64,000 bases of DNA. It comes from Hydrogenophaga taeniospiralis (GTDB lineage: Bacteria > Pseudomonadota > Gammaproteobacteria > Burkholderiales > Burkholderiaceae_C). The notes beneath the pieces are model-generated. The model was given only the letters and a program-made list of their open reading frames with translations. It was not told where the DNA came from and searched no databases. Made by a program: the position numbers and the translations under genes. The stretch covers positions 1,402,501 through 1,466,500 of the forward strand of contig NZ_JAHBAG010000001.1 of NCBI RefSeq assembly GCF_020510445.1, given 5' to 3'. Of this stretch, positions 44,392-54,526 are shown one piece after another (within the stretch, counting starts at the first letter, position 1; each line of letters opens with the position of its first letter).

Positions 44392-45393
44392 CTATTTCTT
44401 GTTGCGACGCAGGTTGTCGGTGTAGACGGCCAGGATGATGATCAGCCCGGTCAAGACCATTTGCCACTCCTGCGCCACCGACATGATGCGCAAGCCGTTG
44501 ATCAGCACGCTCATGATGAAAGCGCCGATGATGGTTCCCAGAATCGTGCCCACGCCTCCGCTGAGCGAGGTGCCGCCGATCACCACGGCGGCGATGGCGT
44601 CGAGCTCGTAGCCCTGGCCCAGGGCCGGTTGGGCCGAGTTCAGGCGCGAGGCGATCAGCAGGCCCGAGATGCCGCAGATACCGCCCGCGAAGGTGTAGAT
44701 GATGACCTTCCAGCGGTCCACGTTCACGCCCGACAGGCGCACCGCTTCCTCGTTGCTGCCCAGGGCGAAGGTGTAGCGGCCCAGGGCGGTCTTGTTCAGC
44801 ACCACCGCGCACACCGCCGCCACCAGGAACAGGATCAGCACGCCATTGGGAATGGGCAGCGAGGGGAACACGTCGCCGATCAGCGAGCCCAGCGAAATCT
44901 GATCGAAGCCTTCCACGTCGCTGAAGTAGATCGGGCGTGTCTGCGTGATCAGCAGCGACAGGCCTTTGAGCAGCATCATCATGCCCAGCGTGGCGATGAA
45001 GGGCGGCACCTTGAGCTTGGTGATGACCAGCCCTGAAATGCAGCCCGACAGCGCGCCCATGGCCAGGGCACACGCGATGCCCAGCGGCAGCGGGAAGCCC
45101 AGGTTCACGATGAAGACGCCCGCCATCACGGCACAGAAGGTCATCAGCACGCCCACCGAGAGGTCGATGCCCGAGGTGATGATGACGAAGGTGCTGGCGA
45201 TGGCGAGCACGCCGATCACCGTGGTGGACTGCAGGATGCCGATGATGTTGTCCTGCGTCATGAAGGCGTCGGGCTTGAGCACGCTGAACACCACGAGCAG
45301 CGCGATCAGGCTGGCGAAGGCCAGCAGCTTTTGTTTGGCCTGCGCCCCGAAAAAGCGGGCCAGCCAGGAGAAGGGGGAAGTTGCTTGTGTCAT
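44392..45393 (-). CDS. Sugar ABC transporter permease (RbsC-like)
   Basis: This 333-residue inner-membrane permease has about 10 hydrophobic segments. It has the family blocks TSGIDLSVGVLMTF, ALGSNEEAVRLSGVNV, and ELDAIAAVVIGGTSLSGGVGT, the last being the EAA-type loop contacting the ATPase. A homodimer forms the channel for the imported sugar. It lies between the ATPase and binding-protein genes, 21 nt after the ATPase gene. Confidence 0.95.
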   Translation of the reverse strand: MTQATSPFSWLARFFGAQAKQKLLAFASLIALLVVFSVLKPDAFMTQDNIIGILQSTTVIGVLAIASTFVIITSGIDLSVGVLMTFCAVMAGVFIVNLGFPLPLGIACALAMGALSGCISGLVITKLKVPPFIATLGMMMLLKGLSLLITQTRPIYFSDVEGFDQISLGSLIGDVFPSLPIPNGVLILFLVAAVCAVVLNKTALGRYTFALGSNEEAVRLSGVNVDRWKVIIYTFAGGICGISGLLIASRLNSAQPALGQGYELDAIAAVVIGGTSLSGGVGTILGTIIGAFIMSVLINGLRIMSVAQEWQMVLTGLIIILAVYTDNLRRNKK

Positions 45394-45414
45394 GGAATGC
45401 CTAGTTGGTCTGAA

Positions 45415-46938
45415 TCAGTCGCGGCGGGTGGCCAGGGCCATCAGGTTTTCCTGCGTCGCCTCGCTGCCCGGCACCTCGCCGGTGATGCGGCCTTCGCACA
45501 TCACCAGCACGCGGTGGCTCAGCTGCAGCACCTCGGGCAGCTCGGAGGAAATCACCACGATGGCGCGGCCCTGCGCGGCCAGGTCGATCAGCAGTTTGTA
45601 GATCTCGCTCTTGGCACCCACGTCGATGCCGCGCGTGGGTTCGTCGAAGAACAGGATCTCGCAGTCCTGCACCAGCCATTTGGCGATCACCACCTTCTGC
45701 TGGTTGCCGCCCGAGAGCAGACGCGCGGTCTGGGTGAGCGAGGGCGTCTTGATGCGCAGCTTGTCCACCATCTGTTGCGACACCTGGTGGATCGCCGCAC
45801 GGTTCAGGAACATGCCCCACTTCAGCCAGCGCTTGAGGCTGGGCAGGGTGATGTTGGACTCCACGTCCATGCCCGTGGCCAGGCCAAAGTGTTTGCGGTC
45901 TTCCGAGAGGTAGCCCATGCCCGCGCGCACCGCGTCCTGCGGCGAGCCCATGCGCACGCGCTGGCCGCGCACATGGATCTCGCCCGAGTCCAGCGGGTCG
46001 GCGCCAAACACGGCGCGCGCCACCTCGGTGCGTCCCGCGCCCATGAGGCCGGCGAAGCCGACGATCTCGCCGCGGCGCACTGAAAAGCTCACGTCGCGGA
46101 TCGTGCGACCCCGGTTCAGGCCACGCACCTCCAGCAGCACCTCGTTGGCCGAGGTGTCGGGGATGTGTTTGTCGGCATGCTCCAGGTAGCGCCCCACCAT
46201 CATCGCGATCACCTGCGGCATGGGGGTGTCGGCCGGCACGGTGTCGATGGTGGTGCCGTCGCGCATCACGGTGACGCGGTCGGCGATGCGCTGGATCTCG
46301 TCCATCTTGTGCGAGATGTAGACGATGCCCACGCCCTCGCTCTTGAGCTTGCGGATGATGCGGAACAGCTCCTCGATCTCGGCGTTGTTCAGCGCGGCGG
46401 TGGGCTCGTCCATGATGAGCACGCGCGTCTTGAACGACAGCGCCTTGGCGATCTCCACCATCTGCTGGCGCGCCACCGTGAGCTCGCCCACGGGGGTGGT
46501 GGGTGCGAGCACCAGGTGCAGGCGGTCGAACAGCGCCTGGGTGTCGCGGTTGAGCTGGTCTTCGTCCAGCAGCAGGCCCGCGGCCTTGCGGGGTTCGCGC
46601 CCCAGAAAGATGTTCTGCGCCGCCGTGAGGTGCGCCATCAGGTGCAGCTCCTGGTGGATGATGCCGATGGCCAGCGACTGCGCGTGCGCCGGGCTTTGAA
46701 TCTCCACCGGTTCGCCGTCGAGCCGCACCTCGCCGCTGTCCTTGCGGTAGACCCCCGCCAGGATCTTCATCAACGTGGACTTGCCCGCGCCGTTTTCGCC
46801 CATCAGGGCGTGGACCTCGCCGGCGCGCAGGTCGAATCGCACCCCGTCCAGCGCCTTGACGCCGGGGAAGGACTTGCTGAGGTTCTGGACCGAAATCAGA
46901 GGGGCCACGACGGGACCCTGGCTGGACAGGCTGTCCAT
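45415..46938 (-). CDS. Sugar ABC transporter ATP-binding protein (RbsA-like)
   Basis: This 507-residue double ATPase has a first domain with Walker [10 protein letters not shown], signature [13 protein letters not shown] and Walker [11 protein letters not shown]. The second domain has the degenerate P-loop GLMGAGRTE and signature [15 protein letters not shown], as usual in RbsA/XylG/AraG proteins. It powers uptake of the presumed L-fucose. It starts 2 nt after the SDR gene, so these are tightly coupled. Confidence 0.95.
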   Translation of the reverse strand: MDSLSSQGPVVAPLISVQNLSKSFPGVKALDGVRFDLRAGEVHALMGENGAGKSTLMKILAGVYRKDSGEVRLDGEPVEIQSPAHAQSLAIGIIHQELHLMAHLTAAQNIFLGREPRKAAGLLLDEDQLNRDTQALFDRLHLVLAPTTPVGELTVARQQMVEIAKALSFKTRVLIMDEPTAALNNAEIEELFRIIRKLKSEGVGIVYISHKMDEIQRIADRVTVMRDGTTIDTVPADTPMPQVIAMMVGRYLEHADKHIPDTSANEVLLEVRGLNRGRTIRDVSFSVRRGEIVGFAGLMGAGRTEVARAVFGADPLDSGEIHVRGQRVRMGSPQDAVRAGMGYLSEDRKHFGLATGMDVESNITLPSLKRWLKWGMFLNRAAIHQVSQQMVDKLRIKTPSLTQTARLLSGGNQQKVVIAKWLVQDCEILFFDEPTRGIDVGAKSEIYKLLIDLAAQGRAIVVISSELPEVLQLSHRVLVMCEGRITGEVPGSEATQENLMALATRRD

Positions 46939-46940
46939 GG

Positions 46941-47702
46941 TCAGATGGTCACGCCGCCGTCGACCAGCAGCGTCTGCCCGGTCACGAAGCGCGATTCGTC
47001 GCTGGCCAGGTACACCACCATGGGCGAGATGTCGTCCACCGTGGCCAGGCGGCCCATGGGCTGGCGGGCGATGAAGTCCTTTTCGGCCTGCACCGGGTCG
47101 GCCGCGGAGGCGATGCGCCCGCGCAGCGACGGCGTGTCCACCGTGCCCGGGCACAGCGCGTTGGCGCGCAGGCCCTGTTTCACGTAGTCGGCCGCGAGCG
47201 ACTTGGTCAGCCCGATCACGGCCGCCTTGGTGGCCCCGTAGGCGCAGCGGTTGGCAAAACCCTTGATGCTCGACGCCATCGACGCCATGTTGATGACGGA
47301 CACGCTGCCGTCCTGCGTGCGGGCCTTTTCCAGCATGGCCGGCATGAAGGCGCGTGTCATGCGGAACATGCTCTTCACGTTCAGGTCGAAGCTCAGGTCC
47401 CAGTCGGCCTCGGTGCAGTCGAGCACGCTGCCATTGGCCACCATGCCCGCGCAGTTGAACAGGGCATCGAGCGCGGGGGTGCGCTGCGCCAGTGCCTGCA
47501 CGGCTTCGCTGTCGCGCACGTCCAGCCACACCGCCTCGATGCCCGGGTGTTCGGCGGCCAACTGGTCGAGCAGCGGCTGGTTGATGTCGGTGGCGATCAC
47601 CCGGGCGCCTTCGGCGGCACAGGCCAGGGCGCTGGCGCGGCCAATGCCCTGCGCCGCCGCGGTGATGAGGATGGTTTTGCCTGCCAGACGACCTTCACGC
47701 AT
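46941..47702 (-). CDS. 2-keto-3-deoxy-L-fuconate dehydrogenase (SDR family)
   Basis: This 253-residue short-chain dehydrogenase has [10 protein letters not shown] (cofactor), [18 protein letters not shown] with the catalytic Ser region, [15 protein letters not shown] (Tyr/Lys) and C-terminal [10 protein letters not shown]. Together with the FAH-type hydrolase it fits the step oxidising 2-keto-3-deoxy-L-fuconate to the 2,4-diketo form. It is the first gene of the operon, divergent from the IclR-type regulator. Confidence 0.88.
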   Translation of the reverse strand: MREGRLAGKTILITAAAQGIGRASALACAAEGARVIATDINQPLLDQLAAEHPGIEAVWLDVRDSEAVQALAQRTPALDALFNCAGMVANGSVLDCTEADWDLSFDLNVKSMFRMTRAFMPAMLEKARTQDGSVSVINMASMASSIKGFANRCAYGATKAAVIGLTKSLAADYVKQGLRANALCPGTVDTPSLRGRIASAADPVQAEKDFIARQPMGRLATVDDISPMVVYLASDESRFVTGQTLLVDGGVTI

Positions 47703-47717
47703 ACGGGAAACCTCGGT

Positions 47718-47766
47718 TGAATAAATTCACAGATAAACAAACAATCCATGTATGAATAAAATCATA
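47718..47766. promoter_or_regulatory. Paired operator-like repeats of the fucose operon
   Basis: TGAATAAATTCA (47718-47729, 5-bp inverted arms) and TATGA-ATAAAA-TCATA (47751-47766) share the core TGAATAAA. They lie in the AT-rich 157-nt gap between the operon and the divergent IclR gene. They are candidate sites for that regulator. Confidence 0.55.
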
Positions 47767-47859
47767 GGTGCAAATCGCCCACAACCGGCTCGGTAGTTTC
47801 CCTAGCCACGGCTGCGGTACAAAGCAGCTCGACCCGAGTCACCCCATTGAGAGACCCGC

Positions 47860-48702
47860 ATGCCAGCCACCGCCCCCAAACCCCGCGGACGCCGCCCCAA
47901 GACCGACGCCGCACCCGACACCGCCGCCTCTGCCGACGACCGCTACCGCGCCCCCGCGCTGGACAAGGGGCTGGACATCCTGGAGCTGCTGGCCACCCAG
48001 CCGCACGGCCTCACGCGCGCCGAGATCGTGAAAGAGATGGACCGCAGCGCCAGCGAGATCTACCGCATGCTCGAACGCCTGGTGGCGCGCCAGTACGTGA
48101 TGCGCACCCTCTCGGGCGACCGCTACGCGCTGAGCCTCAAGCTGTTCGCGCTGGCCCACATGCACCCCCCGCTCAGCCGCCTGATCAACCAGGCGCTGCC
48201 CATCATGGACGACTTCACGCGAAAAGCCGAACAGTCGTGCCACATGGGGGTGTACGACCGGGGCAACGTGCTGATCAGTGCGCAGATCAACAGCCCCAGC
48301 GGCTGGAGCTTTGCCGTGCAGCGCGGCGCGCGCGTGGGTCTGCTGGACACGGCCTCGGGCCACCTGTTGCTGGCCTATGCCGACGAGGGGCGCTTCAACC
48401 GCATGCTGGCCGAGCACACCCCGCTGGACGGGGAGGTGCCGATCACCCAGGACGAGCTGCGGGCCACGCTGGGCAGCATTCGTGAGCGCGGTTACCTGGA
48501 GCGCGAGAGCGCGCAGACCCTGGGCGTGGTGGACATCTCCTTCCCCATCCTCGGCCCCGACAACACCGCCCTGGCCACGCTCACCTGCCCCTACATCCGC
48601 CGCATCGACCGCCACGTGGGCCCCGACATGGTGCAGGTGCGCGAATACCTGCGCGACGCGGCCAACGCGTTGTCGCTGACCCAGGGCATGAACGCCGCGT
48701 GA
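47860..48702 (+). CDS. IclR-family regulator of the L-fucose operon
   Basis: This 280-residue protein has a basic, proline-rich N-tail of about 25 residues, then the winged HTH (LDKGLDILELLATQPHGLTR, SASEIYRMLERLVARQYV) and an IclR effector domain (DDFTRKAEQSCHMGVYDRG, GLLDTASGHLLLAY). It is divergent from the nine-gene fucose operon, which makes it the likely local repressor or activator responding to a pathway intermediate. The start at 47860 leaves room for the AT-rich control region. Confidence 0.88.
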   Translation: MPATAPKPRGRRPKTDAAPDTAASADDRYRAPALDKGLDILELLATQPHGLTRAEIVKEMDRSASEIYRMLERLVARQYVMRTLSGDRYALSLKLFALAHMHPPLSRLINQALPIMDDFTRKAEQSCHMGVYDRGNVLISAQINSPSGWSFAVQRGARVGLLDTASGHLLLAYADEGRFNRMLAEHTPLDGEVPITQDELRATLGSIRERGYLERESAQTLGVVDISFPILGPDNTALATLTCPYIRRIDRHVGPDMVQVREYLRDAANALSLTQGMNAA

Positions 48703-48781
48703 ATCCCGGACCGGGTGGCCCTCGTGTGGCCCGTGTGGGCGGCTGGCCGGATGGCATAGACTGGATCGGCATGCAACCCGG

Positions 48782-48800
48782 TTTGGTTAAATTTTTTTAA
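48782..48800 (+). promoter_or_regulatory. AT-rich motif before argP, similar to the lysE-davBA control region
   Basis: TTTGGTTAAATTTTTTTAA ends 3 nt before the argP start. It closely matches TTTGGTTTAATTTTTATTAA at 33449-33468. No Shine-Dalgarno is visible between it and the ATG. It is a candidate ArgP autoregulatory site. Confidence 0.5.
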
Positions 48801-48803
48801 AAC

Positions 48804-49733
48804 ATGCTCGACGCCCGCCAACTGGAGGCCCTCACCGCCGTGATCGAGCACGGCAGCTTCAGCGCGGCCGCGGCCTCCCTGCACCTGACCCTGGCGGCGG
48901 TGTCCTTGCGCATCAAGGCGCTGGAAGACGCCCTGGGTCAGCGCCTGCTGGTGCGCGGCAAGCAGGTGCGCGCCACGCCGGCCGGGCAGGCCCTGCTCGG
49001 GCATGTGAAGCAGCTGCGGCTGATGGAGGCCGACCTGCTGGACGGCCTGCGCACCGGTGGCCCGGGCATCCGCGACGGCGCGCGCTGGCAGAGCCTGAGC
49101 GTGGCGATCAACGCCGACTCGGTGGCGAGCTGGTTCCTGCCCGGGGTGGCGGCCATGCTGCAGCGCCACCGCCTGCTGCTCGACATCATGATCGACGACC
49201 AGGACCACACGCACGACGCACTCAAGAGCGGCGACGTGATCGGCTGCGTGACCACGCTGGCCGAGCCCATGCGCGGCTGCGTGGCCGAACCGCTGGGCGT
49301 GATGCGCTACCGCTGCGTGGCCGCGCCCGAGGTGGTGCAGCGCTGCACCACGCCACAGGGCGAGGTCTCGCCGCACCAGCTGCTGGCCCTGCCGGCCATC
49401 ATCTTCAACCGCAAGGACGCGCTGCAGGACAGCTTTCTGGAACAGCATTTCGGCCTGCGCCAGCCCAACTACCCGCGCCACTTCGCGCCCGCCGTGGACG
49501 CTTTCGAGACCGCCATCGAACTCGGGCTGGGCTGGGGCATGGTGCCCGAGCACCACCTCGCGGGCCGCCCGCGCCTGCAGGAAGTGCTGCCCGGATCGAC
49601 GGTGGACGTGGCGCTGTATTGGCAGCACTGGGCGCGCGAACCGCTCAGCGCGCAGCGCCTGACCGAGGCGGTCAAGGCGGCGGCGCGGACCAGCCTGTCG
49701 CCGCTGGCGGCGGCGCCTCCGCCCGCCCCGTAA
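48804..49733 (+). CDS. argP: LysR-type regulator ArgP
   Basis: This 309-residue protein has the LysR HTH with [20 protein letters not shown] and [18 protein letters not shown]. The effector domain, with [46 protein letters not shown] and [11 protein letters not shown], is the ArgP/IciA type, which senses lysine and arginine and controls argO/lysE exporters. It is not adjacent to the LysE-type gene (32659-33339), but a shared upstream motif links them. argS follows 11 nt later with its own -10-like TAAAAT at 49731. Confidence 0.9.
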   Translation: MLDARQLEALTAVIEHGSFSAAAASLHLTLAAVSLRIKALEDALGQRLLVRGKQVRATPAGQALLGHVKQLRLMEADLLDGLRTGGPGIRDGARWQSLSVAINADSVASWFLPGVAAMLQRHRLLLDIMIDDQDHTHDALKSGDVIGCVTTLAEPMRGCVAEPLGVMRYRCVAAPEVVQRCTTPQGEVSPHQLLALPAIIFNRKDALQDSFLEQHFGLRQPNYPRHFAPAVDAFETAIELGLGWGMVPEHHLAGRPRLQEVLPGSTVDVALYWQHWAREPLSAQRLTEAVKAAARTSLSPLAAAPPPAP

Positions 49734-49744
49734 AATCCCGCCCC

Positions 49745-51418
49745 ATGCTCTCTGTCAAACACGAACTGCTGGGTGGCCTCGCCGCCGAGCTGGAACTGCT
49801 CTCTCCTGGTGCGGGCAGCCGCGCCGCCTTCGAATCGCCCAAGGTGGCCGCGCACGGCGACTTCGCCTGCACCGCCGCCATGCAACTGGCCAAACCGCTC
49901 AAGCTCAACCCGCGCCAGCTCGCCGACACCCTGCGCACGGCCCTGTTGGCGCAGCCGGTGTACCAGCAGTGGGTGTCCGACATCGACATCGCCGGACCCG
50001 GTTTCATCAACATCCGCCTCAAGCCCGCGGCCAAGCAGCAGATCGTGCGCGAGGTGCTGCGGGCCGGCGAGGGCTTCGGGGTGGTTCCGCCCAACGGCCA
50101 GCGCCTGATGGTCGAATTCGTCTCGGCCAACCCCACCGGCCCGCTGCACGTGGGCCACGGCCGCCAGGCCGCGCTGGGTGACGCGATCTGCAGCCTGTAC
50201 CAGACGCAGGGCTGGGACGTGCACCGCGAGTTCTATTACAACGACGCCGGCGTGCAGATCGGCACGCTCGCCAACAGCACCCAGCTGCGCGCCAAGGGCT
50301 TCAAGCCGGGCGATCCCGAATGGCCCGAGGCCGCCTACAACGGCGACTACATCCAGGACATCGCCAACGACTACCTGGCGAAGAAGACCGTGCACGCCGA
50401 CGACCGCGACTTCACCGCCAGCGGCGACGTGAACGCGCTCGACGACATCCGCCTCTTCGCCGTGGCCTACCTGCGCCACGAGCAGGACCTCGACCTGCAG
50501 GCCTTCGCCGTCAAGTTCGACCACTACTACCTCGAATCCAGCCTCTACACCAGCGGCAAGGTGGACGCCACGGTGCAGAAACTGCGCGAGGCCGGCAAGA
50601 CCTACGAGCAGGACGGCGCGCTGTGGCTCAAGTCCACCGAGTACGGGGACGACAAGGACCGCGTCATGCGCAAGGGCGACGGCTCCTACACCTACTTCGT
50701 GCCCGACGTGGCCTACCACATCAGCAAGTGGGAGCGGGGCTTCACCAAGGTGATCAACATCCAGGGCACCGACCACCACGGCACCATCGCCCGCGTGCGC
50801 GCCGGCCTGCAGGCCGCGAACGTCGGCATTCCACAGGGCTACCCCGACTACGTGCTGCACACCATGGTGCGCGTGGTCAAGGGCGGTGAAGAGGTCAAGA
50901 TCAGCAAGCGCGCCGGCAGCTACGTGACCCTGCGCGACCTGATCGAATGGACCAGCAAGGACGCGGTGCGCTTCTTCCTGCTCTCCCGCAAGCCCGACAC
51001 CGAGTACACGTTTGACGTGGACCTGGCGGTGCAGAAGAACAACGACAACCCGGTCTATTACGTGCAGTACGCCCATGCGCGCATCTGCTCGGTGCTGGCG
51101 GCCTGGGGTGGCGACGCGGCTTCGCTGAAAGACGTGGACCTCTCGGCGCTGGACAGCCCGGCCGCCCAGGCGCTGATGCTGCTGCTGGCGAAATACCCCG
51201 CCATGCTGGCCGACGCCGCGCGCGACTTCGCGCCGCACGATGTCACTTTCTACTTGCGCGAGCTGGCCGCCTGCTACCACAGCTACTACGACGCCGAGCG
51301 CATCCTGGTGGACGACGAGGCGGTGAAAAAGGCCCGTCTGGCCCTCGTCGCGGCCACCGCGCAGGTGTTGCACAATGGTTTGAAGGTGCTGGGCGTGAGT
51401 GCCCCGCAGAAGATGTGA
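49745..51418 (+). CDS. argS: Arginyl-tRNA synthetase
   Basis: Class I synthetase that charges tRNA-Arg. The 557-residue length is normal. The HIGH motif is HVGHG at 135-139 and the KMSKS counterpart is KISKR at 385-389, without the second Lys as in many ArgRS. The N-terminal Add-1 domain and the C-terminal anticodon domain ending [13 protein letters not shown] are intact. TAAAAT at 49731-49736 may be its -10. The stop overlaps the next gene (ATGATG). Confidence 0.97.
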   Translation: MLSVKHELLGGLAAELELLSPGAGSRAAFESPKVAAHGDFACTAAMQLAKPLKLNPRQLADTLRTALLAQPVYQQWVSDIDIAGPGFINIRLKPAAKQQIVREVLRAGEGFGVVPPNGQRLMVEFVSANPTGPLHVGHGRQAALGDAICSLYQTQGWDVHREFYYNDAGVQIGTLANSTQLRAKGFKPGDPEWPEAAYNGDYIQDIANDYLAKKTVHADDRDFTASGDVNALDDIRLFAVAYLRHEQDLDLQAFAVKFDHYYLESSLYTSGKVDATVQKLREAGKTYEQDGALWLKSTEYGDDKDRVMRKGDGSYTYFVPDVAYHISKWERGFTKVINIQGTDHHGTIARVRAGLQAANVGIPQGYPDYVLHTMVRVVKGGEEVKISKRAGSYVTLRDLIEWTSKDAVRFFLLSRKPDTEYTFDVDLAVQKNNDNPVYYVQYAHARICSVLAAWGGDAASLKDVDLSALDSPAAQALMLLLAKYPAMLADAARDFAPHDVTFYLRELAACYHSYYDAERILVDDEAVKKARLALVAATAQVLHNGLKVLGVSAPQKM

Positions 51419-52128
51419 TGACGAAAGCCCGTATGAAAACCCGTTCTCCTTCCGCCCGTTCGCACGTGGGCGGAACCCTCATTGGCTTCGTGATCGGGGT
51501 GCTGGTGGGGCTGGCTGGCGCGCTGGCGGTGGCGATCTACGTCACCAAGGTGCCCATGCCCTTCGTGGACCGCGGGGTGTCGCGCAAACCGGCGCAGGAT
51601 GCGGCGGAAGCCGAGCGCAACAAGGGCTGGAATCCGAACGCGGTGCTGGGCGGCAAACCCGCCCCGGTGCCCGGTACTGGCAACGAAGCCGGGGCCATCG
51701 TGGTGCCCCCGGCCGATGGCAAGCCGCTGCCGCCGGCCGCCGCTCCGAAGGCGCCCCCCGCGTCTGCCGCGCAACCGCAGGGCGACCCCATCGAGGATCT
51801 GCTGCGTTCGCGCCCGAAGGCCGACAGTGCGCCCGCCGCGCCCACCGCAGAGGCTCCCGCCAGCGGTGCCCCGAACCCGGCCACGGCCGACCCCTTCACG
51901 TATTTCGTGCAGGCCGGGGCGTTCAGAAACCCCGACGAGGCCGATGCGCAGCGCGCCAGGCTGGCCATGCTGGGCATGGCCGCCGAGGTCAGTGAGCGCG
52001 AGCAGTCCGGGCAGAAGGTGTACCGGGTGCGCGTGGGGCCGTTCGCGCAGAAGGCCATGGCCGACGCCACGCGCGAGCAGCTCGAAGCCAATGGTGTGGC
52101 CGCTGCGCTGGTGCGCGTGCAACGTTGA
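51415..52128 (+). CDS. SPOR-domain membrane protein
   Basis: This 237-residue protein has a short basic N-terminus, one TM helix (about 20-43, [19 protein letters not shown]), a long Pro/Ala-rich periplasmic linker, and a C-terminal SPOR domain (about 160-237, [35 protein letters not shown]). SPOR domains bind denuded peptidoglycan at division sites, so a FtsN-like septal role is likely. It overlaps the argS stop, suggesting coupling, and precedes dsbA. Confidence 0.9.
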   Translation: MMTKARMKTRSPSARSHVGGTLIGFVIGVLVGLAGALAVAIYVTKVPMPFVDRGVSRKPAQDAAEAERNKGWNPNAVLGGKPAPVPGTGNEAGAIVVPPADGKPLPPAAAPKAPPASAAQPQGDPIEDLLRSRPKADSAPAAPTAEAPASGAPNPATADPFTYFVQAGAFRNPDEADAQRARLAMLGMAAEVSEREQSGQKVYRVRVGPFAQKAMADATREQLEANGVAAALVRVQR

Positions 52129-52217
52129 GCGCGCTGAACGCCTGAGCCGAGGCGGTGCCGCGGAACTTTTTTCCGCAGGGCCGGCCCCAACCAAGCCCAT
52201 ACAAGGAGTCCGATTTC

Positions 52218-52853
52218 ATGCAACGCCGAGTTTTTTCCCGCACCCTGTTGAGCGCTGGCGCCTTGAGTGCCGCTGGGGCCCTGCGTCCCGCGCTGGCCCA
52301 GCGCATCGGTTTCAAAGAAGGCACCGACTACCAGCGCCTGAGCAAGCCCGCGCCGGTGGTCAGCCCGCCGGGGCAGGTCGAAGTGGTGGAGTTCTTCGCC
52401 TACAGCTGCATCCACTGCTTCAACTTTGAACCCGTGTTCAACGACTGGATCGGCAAGAAGCCGGCCCACGTGACAGTGCGGCGCATGCCGGTGGCGTTCA
52501 GTCCGGACTTTGTCCCCATGCAGCGCCTGTATTTCACGCTGGAGGCCATGGGGCTGGTGGACAAGCTGCACCGCAAGGTGTTCCAGGCGATGCACGAGGA
52601 GCGCCTGCCCCTGACCACGCCTCCGGCGATCGCCGCCTGGATCGAAAAGCAGGGTGTCGACAAGGCCAAGTTCGCGGCCATCTACAACGGCGCGGCGATC
52701 CAGCAGTCCAGGGAAGCCACGGCCTTGCAGGAAGCCTATATGGTGGAGGGCACGCCCGCGCTGGGTGTGGCGGGCCGTTTCTACATCGGTGGCCAGGGTC
52801 CGCGCACCCTGTTGATCGCGGACAACCTGATCGCCCAGGCGCGCAAGTCCTGA
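52218..52853 (+). CDS. dsbA: Thiol:disulfide interchange protein DsbA
   Basis: This 211-residue periplasmic oxidase introduces disulfide bonds. It has a Tat-like or basic Sec signal at 1-28 (RRVFSRTLLSAGALSAAGAL, ending ALAQ). The thioredoxin active site C64-I-H-C67 sits in FFAYSCIHCFNFEP and the cis-proline is P180 (EGTPALG). A good AAGGAG precedes the ATG. A strong terminator follows at 52875. Confidence 0.93.
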   Translation: MQRRVFSRTLLSAGALSAAGALRPALAQRIGFKEGTDYQRLSKPAPVVSPPGQVEVVEFFAYSCIHCFNFEPVFNDWIGKKPAHVTVRRMPVAFSPDFVPMQRLYFTLEAMGLVDKLHRKVFQAMHEERLPLTTPPAIAAWIEKQGVDKAKFAAIYNGAAIQQSREATALQEAYMVEGTPALGVAGRFYIGGQGPRTLLIADNLIAQARKS

Positions 52854-52874
52854 AGAACCGGGCGCCGGCACGAC

Positions 52875-52906
52875 CAAGGCCCGCCCTCTGGCGGGCCTTG
52901 TGTTTT
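52875..52906 (+). terminator. Rho-independent terminator after dsbA
   Basis: An 11-bp stem (52875-52885 with 52890-52900, AAGGCCCGCC/GGCGGGCCTT core) with a CTCT loop is followed by TGTTTT. It closes the argS-SPOR-dsbA unit and separates it from lptA. Confidence 0.85.
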
Positions 52907-52992
52907 CCGGGCCGCGACAAAGTCCGGTGAGGTGCCTGCGGGCGGGGTTTGCGCCGCTACAATGAATGCAAGATTTGTGCCCCTGAAAAGCC

Positions 52993-53637
52993 ATGCCTCA
53001 AAACACCTTTGCCCCCAGATTGCTTTCGCGCTTCATCATCGCGGCCCTTGGCCTGACGTTGGTCGCCGCTGCTCACGCAGAGCTGGCCGACAAGGACAAG
53101 CCGATGAACATCGAGGCGGATGCGCTGCGCTACGACGACGCCCGACAGAGCAGCGTGTTCACCGGCAACGTGGTCGTCACCAAGGGCACCATCGTGATGC
53201 GGGGCACGAAGATGGATGTCCGCCAGGACCCGCAGGGCAACCAGTTCGGCAACCTGTACGGCTCCGCGGCCAAGCCCGGTTTCTTCCGCCAGAAGCGCGA
53301 GGCGCTGGAGGAGTGGATCGAGGGTGAAGGCGAACACATCGAATACAACAGCCAGGCCGAGACGGTGGTTTTCACCGGCAGCGCCGTGCTGCGCCGCTAC
53401 CGCGGGACCCTGATCAACGACGAGAGCCTGGGCAACGAGATCACCTACAACAGCCGCACCGAGGTCTTCACCGTCAAGGGCGGTGTGAGCAACCGCACGG
53501 CGGCCAATCCCTCGGGCCGGGTGCGCGCCATGCTCACGCCCATCCCCGACGAAGAGAAGGCGCCCGCGAAGCCCGCAGCGCCGGCCGATCCGGCCAAATT
53601 GCGCCCCAGCGAACAGCTCAACGAGAAAAACAAGTGA
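52993..53637 (+). CDS. lptA: LPS transport periplasmic protein LptA
   Basis: This 214-residue OstA-like beta-jellyroll protein bridges the inner and outer membranes for lipopolysaccharide transport. It has a signal peptide at 1-29 (ending AAAHAE), then [25 protein letters not shown] and [16 protein letters not shown], the typical LptA opening. The C-terminus is extended and Pro/Ala-rich. It overlaps lptB by GTGA. The usual upstream partners kdsC and lptC are not here; instead dsbA and a terminator precede it. A -10-like TACAAT is at 52958. Confidence 0.93.
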   Translation: MPQNTFAPRLLSRFIIAALGLTLVAAAHAELADKDKPMNIEADALRYDDARQSSVFTGNVVVTKGTIVMRGTKMDVRQDPQGNQFGNLYGSAAKPGFFRQKREALEEWIEGEGEHIEYNSQAETVVFTGSAVLRRYRGTLINDESLGNEITYNSRTEVFTVKGGVSNRTAANPSGRVRAMLTPIPDEEKAPAKPAAPADPAKLRPSEQLNEKNK

Positions 53638-54419
53638 CCGCAGCAGGTTTGGGCAGCGTGCCCGCTCCCATGGCCGTGCGCAGTCAACTGGAGGTGCACG
53701 GACTGCAGAAGGCCTACGGCAGCCGCAAGGTGGTCAAGAGCGTTTCACTCACGGTGGACAAGGGTGAGGTGGTGGGTCTGCTGGGCCCCAACGGCGCGGG
53801 CAAGACCACCTCGTTCTACATGATCGTGGGGCTGTTGCGCGCCGACGGCGGCGAGATCCTGCTGGACGGGCAGCGCATCGAGGCGCTGCCCATTCACCGG
53901 CGGGCCCGGCTGGGCCTGGGCTACCTGCCGCAGGAAGCCTCCATCTTTCGCAAGCTCACGGTGGAGCAGAACGTGCGAGCCGTGCTGGAGTTGCAGCGCG
54001 ACGAGGACGGCAAACCCCTGTCCGCCACCGAGATCACGCACCGGTTGGACGAGCTGCTCAAGGACCTGCGGGTGGACCATCTGCGCGACTCGCCCGCGCC
54101 CTCGCTCTCCGGCGGGGAGCGGCGCCGGGTGGAGATTGCCCGCGCGCTGGCCACCCGGCCGCGCTTCATTCTGCTGGACGAACCGTTTGCCGGTATTGAT
54201 CCGATCGCCGTGATCGAGATCCAGCACATCATTGGCTTCCTGAAATCGCGTGGCATCGGGGTACTGATCACCGACCACAACGTGCGCGAGACCCTGGGTA
54301 TCTGCGATCACGCCTACATCATCAGCGACGGACAGGTGCTCGCCAGCGGCACCACGGCCGAGATCGTGGAGAACGCCGAAGTGCGCCGGGTGTACCTCGG
54401 CGAGCATTTCAGGATGTGA
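53634..54419 (+). CDS. lptB: LPS export ABC ATPase LptB
   Basis: This 261-residue cytoplasmic ATPase powers the LptFGC complex. Walker A is [17 protein letters not shown], the signature [15 protein letters not shown], Walker [17 protein letters not shown] and the switch His is in [10 protein letters not shown]. The GTG start overlaps the lptA stop, giving an N-terminal extension of about 20 residues over E. coli LptB; an internal start at the ATG in APMAVRSQL is possible. It is followed by rpoN after 107 nt. Confidence 0.96.
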   Translation: MTAAGLGSVPAPMAVRSQLEVHGLQKAYGSRKVVKSVSLTVDKGEVVGLLGPNGAGKTTSFYMIVGLLRADGGEILLDGQRIEALPIHRRARLGLGYLPQEASIFRKLTVEQNVRAVLELQRDEDGKPLSATEITHRLDELLKDLRVDHLRDSPAPSLSGGERRRVEIARALATRPRFILLDEPFAGIDPIAVIEIQHIIGFLKSRGIGVLITDHNVRETLGICDHAYIISDGQVLASGTTAEIVENAEVRRVYLGEHFRM

Positions 54420-54526
54420 TGCATGGGGCGCTTGTGTGTCTCATGCCCGCCGGCCCGACCCGGCTCCCGCACCGCTGCGCGACCCGCGCGCCGGGTCGCT
54501 GTCCCTCCGTTTTGCCGGCCTGACGC

